A DNA stretch of 5,463 nucleotides from CAISIP01 sp963974265 (GCA_963974265.1 CAXBDR010000303.1:1-5463); one strand, 5' to 3'. Counted from the stretch's first letter, positions 1 to 5,463 are shown. Notes: generated from the letters alone by a model not told the origin. A program made the numbers and translations.

Positions 1-470
1 GTGGGCGCACGCCCGACATCCTCGACAGCGCCTACGTGATCGTCGAATATCCCAGCGGCGCGCGCGCCATGCTGGACCTGTGCATGTTCGCCGAGAACTC
101 GGTCGACAACGAACACATCACCGTGGTCGGCGACGAGGGCAAGATCGAGTCGCTGCTGCCGTCGATGACGCTGCGTTACGGCCGGCGCGAGGACTGGGGC
201 AAGCGCGAGGTCTGGGGACAGACCAGCAGCAGCGGCAAGGGCGTGTCGGTGCGCCGCGTGTGGGATACCGGCATCAAATACATGGGCAACCATTTCGGCG
301 CCTCCTATGTCGAACACGTGAAATTCGCCGACGCCGTGCGCCAGGGCCGCCAGCCCGACATCCCGCTCGCCGAGGGCCTGCGCGCCGTGGCCACCGGCAT
401 CGCCGCGCACCGCAGCATCGACGAGCGGCGCATCGTCGCCATGTCCGACGTCTTGCCGAAAGGTTGGTGA
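1..470 (+). CDS. Gfo/Idh/MocA-family oxidoreductase, C-terminal part (5' end outside window)
   Basis: The frame is open from the left edge (first full codon at base 3) to TGA at 468-470, giving 155 residues. The Rossmann N-terminal domain lies outside the window. What remains looks like the C-terminal alpha/beta domain of the Gfo/Idh/MocA family: a strand pair rich in D/S/V around DSAYVIVEYPSGARAMLDL, the I-x-V-x-GDEGKIE element typical of the domain's beta sheet, and a terminal helix pair EHVKFADAVRQGRQPDIPL followed by EGLRAVATGIAAHRS. Family members are cytoplasmic NAD(P)-dependent dehydrogenases of sugars, inositols and sugar acids. The catalytic Lys and nucleotide-binding residues are not visible, so substrate and cofactor cannot be assigned. 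The GTG at 36 is an internal Val codon, not a start, because homology-like sequence continues upstream of it. The gene sits five bases before a sugar-dehydrogenase-like SDR gene, which supports a role in carbohydrate oxidation. Confidence 0.88.
   Translation, partial: GRTPDILDSAYVIVEYPSGARAMLDLCMFAENSVDNEHITVVGDEGKIESLLPSMTLRYGRREDWGKREVWGQTSSSGKGVSVRRVWDTGIKYMGNHFGASYVEHVKFADAVRQGRQPDIPLAEGLRAVATGIAAHRSIDERRIVAMSDVLPKGW
466..470 (+). promoter_or_regulatory. Ribosome binding site of the SDR gene, overlapping the upstream stop codon
   Basis: GGTGA ends five bases before the ATG at 476, and its last three bases are the TGA stop of the upstream oxidoreductase gene. A second purine stretch, AAAGG, lies at 459-463. 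This placement fixes the SDR start at 476 and suggests translational coupling of the two genes. Confidence 0.6.
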
Positions 471-475
471 ACGCC

Positions 476-1279
476 ATGGAAACATCCCACCCCACACCCT
501 ACACGGCCTACCCCTCGCTGCGCGGGCGCACGATCTTCATCTCCGGTGGCTCCTCGGGCATCGGCGCCGAACTGGTGCGGGCCTTCGCCGCCCAAGGCAG
601 CCGGGTCGCGTTTTGCGGCACCCGGCCCGATGGCGGCGACGCGCTGATGGCCGAACTGCACGCCACCGGCGCCGACCAACTGTTGTACGAGGCGTGTGAC
701 GTGCGCGACATCGCCGCGCTGCAGGCCCTGCTCGAACGGGTCGCGCAGCGCTGGGGCCCCATCCAGGTGCTGGTCAACAACGCCGGCCGCGACGACCGCC
801 ATGCGCTCGACGAACTCACCCCCGAATACTGGGACAACTGCCTGGCCATCAACCTGCGCCACCAGGTGTTCGCCACGCAGAGCGTGGCCCGGCAGCTGCG
901 GTCCGCGGCACTGGGAGGCAGCATCATCAACATGGGTTCGATCAGCTGGATGCGCGGGCGACCCAACCTGATCGGCTACACCGCGTCCAAGGCCGCCATC
1001 TCCGGCATGACCCGCACGCTGGCGCGCGAACTCGGCGCCGACCGCATTCGGGTCAACGCCCTGGTGCCCGGCGCCATCGTCACCGAGCGCCAGACCCAGC
1101 TCTGGCGCAACCCGGAAGAAGACCAGAAATTCCTCGACCTGCAATGCCTGAAGTTCCGACTTGACACCAGCCACGTGGCGCGCTCGACCCTGTTCCTGGC
1201 CAGCGACGACAGCGACGGCATCACCGGCCAGAACCTGATCGTCGACGCCGGGCTGGCGCAGGTGTCGGTGGCAGGATGA
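476..1279 (+). CDS. SDR-family oxidoreductase, sugar 1-dehydrogenase-like (XylB-related)
   Basis: This 267-residue classical short-chain dehydrogenase probably oxidises an aldose or related polyol with NAD(P)+ in the cytoplasm. Visible motifs are the nucleotide-binding SGGSSGIG (23-30), CDV with D75, NNAG (101-104), the active-site Asn N126 in INLRH, Ser S155 in MGSIS, and YxxxK as Y168/K172. The C-terminal substrate loop contains QCLKFR (about 223-228), and LFLASDDSDGITGQ precedes the last strand. Features shared, from memory, with Caulobacter crescentus D-xylose dehydrogenase XylB are YPSL-x-G near the N-terminus, NNAG-x-DDRH, NLRH, GSISW, ARELG and QCLK. I therefore place it in that subfamily, though not necessarily with xylose as substrate. 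The second strand ends VAFCGTR (44-50), without the acidic residue usual for NAD specificity, so NADP use is possible. The start is ATG 476, with a Shine-Dalgarno in the preceding stop codon. It is probably co-transcribed with the Gfo/Idh/MocA gene. Confidence 0.92.
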   Translation: METSHPTPYTAYPSLRGRTIFISGGSSGIGAELVRAFAAQGSRVAFCGTRPDGGDALMAELHATGADQLLYEACDVRDIAALQALLERVAQRWGPIQVLVNNAGRDDRHALDELTPEYWDNCLAINLRHQVFATQSVARQLRSAALGGSIINMGSISWMRGRPNLIGYTASKAAISGMTRTLARELGADRIRVNALVPGAIVTERQTQLWRNPEEDQKFLDLQCLKFRLDTSHVARSTLFLASDDSDGITGQNLIVDAGLAQVSVAG

Positions 1280-1322
1280 ACGCAACCCGGGGCGTGCGCG
1301 GCGCTGGTCGACCCGCCTCGAT

Positions 1323-1347
1323 GGATCGGTCCGGGCGTAGGCGATCC
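1323..1347. repeat. Inverted repeat (6-bp arms) in the convergent intergenic region
   Basis: GGATCG at 1323-1328 is the exact reverse complement of CGATCC at 1342-1347, with a 13-base spacer. Being symmetric, it could form a hairpin in transcripts from either side. No U-tract follows in either direction, so a terminator role is only a guess, and a 6-bp match in GC-rich DNA can arise by chance. Confidence 0.3.
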
Positions 1348-1384
1348 GACAGGCGGCATCGGCCTTGTCACACGTGAACGCACA

Positions 1385-1397
1385 GCGCCTGCGGCGC
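1385..1397. terminator. Short GC hairpin just past the aldehyde dehydrogenase stop, possible weak terminator
   Basis: GCGCC at 1385-1389 and GGCGC at 1393-1397 form a 5-bp all-GC stem with a three-base loop. It overlaps the perfect palindrome GCGGCGCCGC at 1391-1400. It lies within 21 bases downstream of the minus-strand gene stop. Neither strand carries a following T-run, which argues against a strong intrinsic terminator. Confidence 0.2.
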
Positions 1398-1405
1398 CGC
1401 GTCCC

Positions 1406-2953
1406 TCATTGCGCCTGCACGTCGAATCGAACGCCTTGCGCCAGCGGCATGCTGCGTCCATAGTTCACGGCGCTGGTCATGCGCCGCATGTAGGACTTCC
1501 AGGCATCGGAACCACTTTCCCGACCGCCACCGGTTTCCTTCTCGCCACCGAACGCACCGCCGATCTCTGCACCCGACGGCCCCATGTTGACGTTGGCAAT
1601 ACCGCAATCCGAGCCGGTGGCCGACAAGAATCGCTCCGATTCGCGCAGGTCCGTCGTGAATATCGACGACGAAAGACCTTGCGGCACCGCGTTATGCAGC
1701 CTCACGGCCTCGTCCAGCGTGTCGTAACGCATGACATACAGAATCGGCGCGAACGTTTCGCACTGCATCGCCTCGGTCTGTCGGGGCATTTCGACCAGCG
1801 CGGGACGCACATAGAACCCGTCCGCCAACGCCTCGTCGAAAATTCGCTCGCCACCCACCACCTGGCCGCCATCCGCCCGCGCCTGCACGAGCGCGCGTTG
1901 CATCAGGTCGAACGCTGCCCCATCGATCAAGGGACCGACCAGCACGTCCGCTCGCAACGGGTTGCCAACCTTCACCGCGCGATAGACCGATTTCAGCCGC
2001 GGCAACAAGCTATCGTACACATCGGCATGCACGAAGAGCCGACGCAACGTCGTGCAGCGTTGACCCGCCGTGCCGATGGCTCCGAAAGCCACCGCCTGCA
2101 AAGCCATGTCGAGATCGGCGCTGGCACAAACGATGGTCGCGTTGTTGCCTCCCAGTTCCAGGATGGCTCGGCCAAACCGGGCCGCCACGGTCTGGGCGAC
2201 GGCTCGGCCCATCGCGGTCGAGCCGGTGGCCGAAACCACCGGAACCAACGGATGTGCGGCCAGCAGTTCACCGGTCGAGCGCTCTCCAATGATCAGGCGC
2301 ACCAGGCCTTCTGGCGCACCATCGAACCGGCGGATCACCCGATGCACGAGGCCCGTCACCGCCAGCGCCGTCAATGGTGTCTTCTCGGAGGGTTTCCAGA
2401 CCACGGCATTGCCGCACACCAGGGCCAGTGCCGCATTCCAGCTCCAGACGGCGACAGGAAAATTGAACGCCGAGATGACGCCAACGACACCGGCCGGATG
2501 CCATTGCTCCATCATCCGGTGATGGGGCCGCTCACTGCCCATCGTCAGTCCGTACAGCTGGCGCGACAGACCGACCGCAAAGTCGCAGATATCGATCATT
2601 TCCTGGACCTCTCCCAGTCCTTCGGAGACGATTTTTCCGGCCTCGATCGAGACCAGGCGGCCAAGGTCTTCCTTGGCCGCGCGGAGCTCGTCACTCAACA
2701 GGCGGACCAACTCTCCGCGACGCGGCGCCGGAACCTCGCGCCATGCGAGAAACGCCGCATGGGCCTGCGCGATGGCAGCCTGCGCCTGTGCCGGTGTCGC
2801 GTCGGATACCCGCGCGATGGCCTGACCCTGAATGGGGGAGCGCACGACGCGCGCGCCCGAGGTGTAGTGTGCGGGGTCGACCGCGCATGCCTGCAGGATT
2901 CGGACCACTTCGTCCGTCAGATTCGAGTTTGGGCTGGGTATCTGGTTTGTCAT
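1406..2953 (-). CDS. ALDH7-family aldehyde dehydrogenase (AmaB / antiquitin-like)
   Basis: This 515-residue cytoplasmic NAD(P)-dependent aldehyde dehydrogenase has the full catalytic set: Asn N164 in AFNFPVAVW, K187 in WKPSE, the GST turn at 244-246, general base E266 in LELGGNN, nucleophile C300 in GTAGQRC, and E399 in ETFAP. The C-terminal block GGGRESGSDAWKSYMRR (475-491) and NYG-x(2)-PLAQG-x-(R/K)F are hallmarks of the ALDH7 family, which oxidises alpha-aminoadipic semialdehyde (piperideine-6-carboxylate) to 2-aminoadipate in lysine breakdown. GEVQE (114-118) and R299, next to the catalytic Cys, match the region that family structures assign to binding the amino-acid end of the substrate. 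It is the last gene of the minus-strand cluster. The start is uncertain: ATG 2953 gives a normal family length but has no Shine-Dalgarno. GTG at 3016 adds 21 low-complexity residues and has AGGCGG at 3019-3024. The exact substrate is inferred, not shown. Confidence 0.93.
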   Translation of the reverse strand: MTNQIPSPNSNLTDEVVRILQACAVDPAHYTSGARVVRSPIQGQAIARVSDATPAQAQAAIAQAHAAFLAWREVPAPRRGELVRLLSDELRAAKEDLGRLVSIEAGKIVSEGLGEVQEMIDICDFAVGLSRQLYGLTMGSERPHHRMMEQWHPAGVVGVISAFNFPVAVWSWNAALALVCGNAVVWKPSEKTPLTALAVTGLVHRVIRRFDGAPEGLVRLIIGERSTGELLAAHPLVPVVSATGSTAMGRAVAQTVAARFGRAILELGGNNATIVCASADLDMALQAVAFGAIGTAGQRCTTLRRLFVHADVYDSLLPRLKSVYRAVKVGNPLRADVLVGPLIDGAAFDLMQRALVQARADGGQVVGGERIFDEALADGFYVRPALVEMPRQTEAMQCETFAPILYVMRYDTLDEAVRLHNAVPQGLSSSIFTTDLRESERFLSATGSDCGIANVNMGPSGAEIGGAFGGEKETGGGRESGSDAWKSYMRRMTSAVNYGRSMPLAQGVRFDVQAQ

Positions 2954-3028
2954 GGGTTGATGCGTGTCTGTGGACGCCGACGGGGGCGAGGCCGGCCGAT
3001 TCGACCCTTGCGCCACCGCCGCCTGGGG
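2954..3028 (-). other. Spacer between ABC ATPase and aldehyde dehydrogenase, with an alternative GTG start
   Basis: The 75 bases are in frame with the aldehyde dehydrogenase from GTG at 3014-3016, encoding a Ser/Pro/Ala-rich stretch without resemblance to the family core. AGGCGG (bases 3019-3024 on the minus strand) would be a weak ribosome site for that GTG. The palindrome GGCCGGCC lies at 2990-2997. No promoter elements are recognisable. If the GTG is used, the gene gap shrinks to 12 bases, as in a tightly packed operon. Confidence 0.35.
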
Positions 3029-3775
3029 TCAGTCGTTCTTGATGGCCAGTACGAAGCGCCGTGCGCGCTCGGACTGCGGGTTGTCGAAAAACTGCCTGGC
3101 GGGGGCTTGTTCGACGATCTGGCCAGCCTCCATCAGGATCGCCTGGCTGGCTACCGACTTCGCGAATCCGATCTCGTGGGTCACGACGATCATGGTCATG
3201 TTTCGTTCAGCGTGCACGCCGCGAATGACACTGAGCACTTCCTCGCGCATTTCCGGATCCAGCGCCGAGGTCGGTTCGTCGAACAACATCACGCTGGGCT
3301 TCATCGCCAGCGCCCGGGCAATCGCGACGCGCTGACGCTGGCCACCCGACAACTGGTACGGGAACACGGATGCCTTCTCCGACATGCCGACGCTGGCCAA
3401 CAGCGCCTGCGCCTCCTGGCGTGCAAGCTGCGGCGCAACGCCCATGACCTTCACCGGGGCGATCGCGATGTTCTCGAGCACCGACATGTGCGGGAACAGG
3501 TTGAAGTTCTGGAACACCATGCCGGCCATCTGGCGCACGCGCTTGAGCGCGTCCGGATTCCCGTGGTCGACAACCACGCCATCGACCGAGATGCTCCCGC
3601 CCTGGATCGTCTCCAGACCGTTGATGCAGCGCAGCAGCGTGCTCTTGCCGCAGCCACTGGGGCCGCAGATGACCAGTACCTCGCCGGCAGCGACGTCGAT
3701 CGATACACCGGCCAGCACCTCGTTCTGCCCGTACGACTTGCGCACGTCGCTGATGCGCACCGCGGCGCCCTTCAT
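3029..3775 (-). CDS. Amino acid ABC transporter ATP-binding protein (GlnQ/HisP type)
   Basis: This 248-residue protein is the cytoplasmic ATPase of a polar-amino-acid importer; it hydrolyses ATP to drive the permease encoded just upstream. The motifs are complete: Walker A GPSGCGKST (38-46), Q-loop Q89 in MVFQNFNLFPH, signature LSGGQ (142-146), Walker B VMLFDE (162-167) with catalytic E167, D-loop SALD (170-173), and H-loop H200 in VVTHE. FNLFPHMSVLEN and EPTSALDPE are typical of the GlnQ/HisP (PAAT) group, and the length matches it. I chose the start MKGAAV at 3775 because its ATG overlaps the permease stop as ATGA, the usual coupling arrangement. An in-frame ATG four codons upstream (3787) is the alternative, and neither has a strong Shine-Dalgarno. 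The open frame runs on further upstream to 4045, but that part only shadows the permease gene. Confidence 0.95.
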   Translation of the reverse strand: MKGAAVRISDVRKSYGQNEVLAGVSIDVAAGEVLVICGPSGCGKSTLLRCINGLETIQGGSISVDGVVVDHGNPDALKRVRQMAGMVFQNFNLFPHMSVLENIAIAPVKVMGVAPQLARQEAQALLASVGMSEKASVFPYQLSGGQRQRVAIARALAMKPSVMLFDEPTSALDPEMREEVLSVIRGVHAERNMTMIVVTHEIGFAKSVASQAILMEAGQIVEQAPARQFFDNPQSERARRFVLAIKND

Positions 3776-4440
3776 ATCGGTTGCCATTTCTGCAGTCGCT
3801 CCAGGCTGCGCATCAACATCGTGTATCCCCAGATGAGCGCAACATACAGCAGTGCTGCGCCCGTATAGAGTTCGAGCGGACGGAAATACTGCACCGTCAA
3901 CTCCTGGGCCCGGAACATGACCTCGGGCACCGAGATCAGCACCGTCACGGTGACGTTCTTGATCACCGTGATCTGCACATTGGTCAGGGATGGCAAGGTG
4001 GCGAAGAAAGCCTGCGGCAGCGTCACGTAGCGCAGGATCTGCCAACGCGAGAAGCCCAGCGACTGGGCCGCCTGCGTTTGTGTCAGCGGAATTGCCGACA
4101 GCCCGCCACGATAGGCTTCACAAGCCAGTGCAGCGCCGTTCAGCGACAACGCGACGATGGAACTGGTTGTCGCCGAGAAGTTCAAGCCGGTGAGGATGGG
4201 CAGCACGTAGTGGATCCAGATCAGCAACACCACGACCGGCAGCGTGCGAAAGAAGTCCACGAAGATGACTGCGACGGTACGCGCTGCTCGGAACCGCGAC
4301 AGGCTCATCGCCGCGAGGACCAGGCCCATCAGCGTCGTCAGGACGATGCTTGGAAAGCTGACCCACCAGGCATGCCACAAACCCCAGGCCAGGTACGGCC
4401 CATAGTCCCACAGGACCCCGAATTGAAACGTGTAGTTCAT
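3772..4440 (-). CDS. Amino acid ABC transporter permease (HisM/GlnP family)
   Basis: This 222-residue inner-membrane protein forms the translocation path of the importer. About five hydrophobic segments can be seen: roughly 16-46, 55-80, 91-107, 147-170 and 190-212. The FFRTLPVVVLL stretch (63-73) corresponds to the conserved R-G/T-x-P motif of this family. The EAA loop that docks on the ATPase runs about 108-141: it starts EAYRGGLSAIP and contains the invariant-type Gly G129 in QSLGFSRWQ, followed by LPQA. Only one permease is encoded between the binding protein and the ATPase, so the membrane part is probably a homodimer, unless a second permease lies elsewhere. ATG at 4440 begins 14 bases after the binding-protein stop and lacks a clear Shine-Dalgarno, suggesting coupling to the upstream gene. 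The stop overlaps the ATPase start by four bases. Confidence 0.94.
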   Translation of the reverse strand: MNYTFQFGVLWDYGPYLAWGLWHAWWVSFPSIVLTTLMGLVLAAMSLSRFRAARTVAVIFVDFFRTLPVVVLLIWIHYVLPILTGLNFSATTSSIVALSLNGAALACEAYRGGLSAIPLTQTQAAQSLGFSRWQILRYVTLPQAFFATLPSLTNVQITVIKNVTVTVLISVPEVMFRAQELTVQYFRPLELYTGAALLYVALIWGYTMLMRSLERLQKWQPI

Positions 4441-4454
4441 TCAGCGTGTGGCGT

Positions 4455-5246
4455 TCAGGGACCGTTCGCGAGTTCCGGCGGCAGGCCCCACTTCTCGGCC
4501 AGCTCCTCGTACCATCCGCGCAGCTTCATGGTACGGATATAGGTGTCGATGAACACCAGCAGATCGAGGTCGTCGTACCGCACGGCATGGTTCAGGCTGT
4601 TCCATTCGGTCTTGGCCAGCACGATGTTCTTGATCTCCTTCGGACGCTCCTTCGCACGCAGCGCGTTCGACACGCTGTCACCCATGTAGGCGACGGCACG
4701 CCCCTGCATCACCTCCAGCACCGCCGCCGTGGTATCGCCGAACGCAACCACCTTGGCCTGCTTGAAGGCCTTTTGGCTGAACTTCGCCGCCGACGTGCCG
4801 CCCACGGTCGAGATCACGTTGTTGGGTTTGTCCAGGTCGGCCATGGTCTTGGCAGCGTTATCGGCACGCGTCATCGCCGTGATCGATATGTAGCCGTATG
4901 GTTCGCTGAAGGCGACTGCCGTGGATCGCTCGGGCGTGGCGCCCAGACCGGTCATGATGACATCCCACTTGCCAGCCTGCAGGCCGGCGATCAATCCGCC
5001 CCAGGTCGTGTTCACGATCTCGACCTTGATGCCGGTCAGTGCCTCGAGGTTCAGGATGTCGTCGGCGATATATCCCTCGTACTTGTTCGTCTGCGGGTTC
5101 ATGGCGACAAATCGGTTCCACGGCGCCACGCCAACGACCAGTTTCTTCTCCTTCAGCACGCGATCCAGCGTGGCACCCGCACTGGCTGAAAACGACGCGC
5201 ACAGTGCCATGGCGGCAGCCAGCACAAAAACCAGAATTCGCTTCAT
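4455..5246 (-). CDS. Periplasmic amino-acid-type solute-binding protein of an ABC importer (SBP family 3)
   Basis: This 263-residue exported protein captures the ligand in the periplasm and delivers it to the permease encoded next. Residues 1-23 form a Sec signal peptide: MKR, then a hydrophobic core to about residue 17, and ASA at 21-23 before likely cleavage at G24. The mature part follows the SBP_bac_3 plan: LVVGVAPW (36-43), YEGYIADDI (56-64), W-x(5)-L-x(2)-GKWDVI (82-97), TPER with R107, FSEPYGY (113-119), GGTS (149-152), and GRAVAYMGDS with D190. By comparison with HisJ/LAO-type proteins, R107 would bind the ligand carboxylate and D190 its alpha-amino group, so an amino acid ligand is likely. 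Its identity cannot be read. A Cys at 16 is preceded by Leu rather than Gly/Ala/Ser, so I do not call it a lipoprotein. A clear Shine-Dalgarno supports the start. Confidence 0.95.
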   Translation of the reverse strand: MKRILVFVLAAAMALCASFSASAGATLDRVLKEKKLVVGVAPWNRFVAMNPQTNKYEGYIADDILNLEALTGIKVEIVNTTWGGLIAGLQAGKWDVIMTGLGATPERSTAVAFSEPYGYISITAMTRADNAAKTMADLDKPNNVISTVGGTSAAKFSQKAFKQAKVVAFGDTTAAVLEVMQGRAVAYMGDSVSNALRAKERPKEIKNIVLAKTEWNSLNHAVRYDDLDLLVFIDTYIRTMKLRGWYEELAEKWGLPPELANGP

Positions 5247-5254
5247 ATCATTTG

Positions 5255-5259
5255 CTCCT
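5255..5259 (-). promoter_or_regulatory. Ribosome binding site of the binding-protein gene
   Basis: On the minus strand AGGAG occurs eight bases before the ATG at 5246, within AACAGGAGCAAATGAT. It is the strongest Shine-Dalgarno in the cluster. This fits a periplasmic binding protein, which is needed in excess over the membrane components. Confidence 0.75.
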
Positions 5260-5283
5260 GTTGGTGGTGGGTTGAATCAAGGC

Positions 5284-5463
5284 TCAGTGGTAGGCACCTT
5301 CGGCGATCGGCTTGTCGAATCCGACAATGGGTGCCGCCGCTTCCGGATCGATGATGGCGTCGATGACATACGGGCCCGGAAACGTCTTCCCGCGCGCAAT
5401 CGCGGCTGCGAGCTGGCTCGGGTCGGCGACGCGCTCGCCACCGCCTTTGAGTGCACGCGAGAC
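5284..5463 (-). CDS. Thiamine-diphosphate-dependent enzyme, C-terminal end (acetolactate synthase-like superfamily; 5' part outside window)
   Basis: The minus strand is open from the right edge to TGA at 5284-5286, giving the last 59 residues. The pattern GGGERVADPSQLAAAIA followed by GPYVIDAIIDPEAAAP matches the end of the pyrophosphate-binding C-terminal domain of ThDP enzymes such as acetolactate synthase-like proteins, benzoylformate decarboxylase or sulfoacetaldehyde acetyltransferase. There, a G-x-x-V-x-D/S-P helix element is followed by a G-P-x-(V/L)-I-D-x-x-(V/I)-DP strand. The ThDP/Mg-binding GDG...N motif would lie further upstream and is not visible, so the reaction (decarboxylation or ligation of a 2-oxo acid) cannot be chosen. 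The stop is 37 bases before the binding-protein start on the same strand, so co-transcription with the importer is likely. Confidence 0.72.
   Translation of the reverse strand, partial: VSRALKGGGERVADPSQLAAAIARGKTFPGPYVIDAIIDPEAAAPIVGFDKPIAEGAYH

Larger units (their letters stand above)
1280..1405. other. Intergenic region between convergent genes
   Basis: These 126 bases lie between the 3' ends of the plus-strand SDR gene and the minus-strand aldehyde dehydrogenase gene. I see no convincing small gene here. The region holds two or three short inverted repeats, the two best listed separately, but no run of T on either strand that would make a classical intrinsic terminator. Any transcription stop here would have to be Rho-dependent or use the weak hairpins. 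Confidence 0.7.
1406..5463 (-). other. Predicted operon: ThDP enzyme - binding protein - permease - ATPase - ALDH7
   Basis: Five consecutive minus-strand genes are separated by 37, 14, -4 and 75 bases (12 if the ALDH starts at GTG 3016), with no room for an obvious promoter and no visible terminator between them. The transcription start must lie to the right of the window. The run ends at the convergent boundary with the plus-strand SDR gene. Shared direction and spacing make joint expression likely. A separate weak promoter inside the 75-base gap cannot be excluded. Confidence 0.65.

Noticed and set aside
305..1285. A 326-codon open frame on the minus strand under the SDR gene.
   Set aside because: Its translation is a low-complexity Gly/Ala/Val/His-rich shadow without motifs. 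The plus strand here encodes a complete SDR with all active-site residues.
2990..2997. The palindrome GGCCGGCC in the gap before the aldehyde dehydrogenase as an operator.
   Set aside because: An 8-base GC-only palindrome is expected by chance in such GC-rich DNA, and it is not paired with any promoter-like element.
1409..3868. An 819-codon open frame on the plus strand, antisense to the aldehyde dehydrogenase and ATPase genes.
   Set aside because: It is in exact codon register with both minus-strand genes, so its stops could come only from the sense codons TTA, CTA and TCA, which are rare in this GC-rich DNA. The translation is rich in Arg, His and Gln with no recognisable domain, and the opposite strand carries full catalytic motifs.
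3776..4045. A possible N-terminal extension of the ABC ATPase, open up to 4045.
   Set aside because: The extension overlaps the permease gene in another frame and has no family resemblance. The ATPase has its normal length from the ATG that overlaps the permease stop.
3781..5189. Long plus-strand open frames (3781-4542 and 4446-5189) over the permease and binding-protein genes.
   Set aside because: They are Arg/His/Gln-rich antisense shadows, while the minus strand carries the transporter motifs, signal peptide and operon spacing.
5199..5201. Cys16 of the binding protein as a lipoprotein cysteine.
   Set aside because: The residue before it is Leu, whereas a lipobox needs Gly, Ala or Ser there. 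A good signal peptidase I site (ASA, 21-23) follows instead.

Overview
This 5.5 kb window is GC-rich, gene-dense bacterial chromosome with strong G/C preference at third codon positions. It looks like an aerobic, metabolically versatile proteobacterium. The protein families and gene style fit Burkholderiales (Bordetella/Achromobacter/Variovorax-like), but this placement is inference; there is no rRNA or other taxonomic marker. I see no mobile element, tRNA, CRISPR array or phage gene.

Left part, plus strand (1-1279): the C-terminal part of a Gfo/Idh/MocA-family NAD(P)-dependent oxidoreductase is followed five bases later by a short-chain dehydrogenase resembling sugar 1-dehydrogenases such as Caulobacter XylB. 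The two are almost certainly co-translated and suggest oxidative catabolism of a sugar or polyol, by a pathway that mostly lies to the left of the window.

Middle (1280-1405): a 126-base gap between convergent gene ends. It holds only small inverted repeats and no clear T-tract terminator.

Right part, minus strand (1406-5463): a five-gene run reading leftwards. In transcription order it is the C-terminal end of a thiamine-diphosphate-dependent enzyme, a periplasmic amino-acid-type binding protein, one HisM/GlnP-type permease, a GlnQ/HisP-type ATPase, and an aldehyde dehydrogenase of the ALDH7 (antiquitin/AmaB) family. Gaps are 37, 14, -4 and 75 (or 12) bases, so this is a likely operon.

Working together, the minus-strand genes could import a polar amino acid or related compound and oxidise it. 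A ThDP enzyme could decarboxylate or ligate a 2-oxo acid, and the ALDH could oxidise a (semi)aldehyde. The ALDH7 signature points to alpha-aminoadipic semialdehyde-like substrates (lysine/pipecolate catabolism), but the substrate of the whole cluster cannot be read from the sequence. The individual genes are ordinary family members. The combination of genes is the most interesting point.
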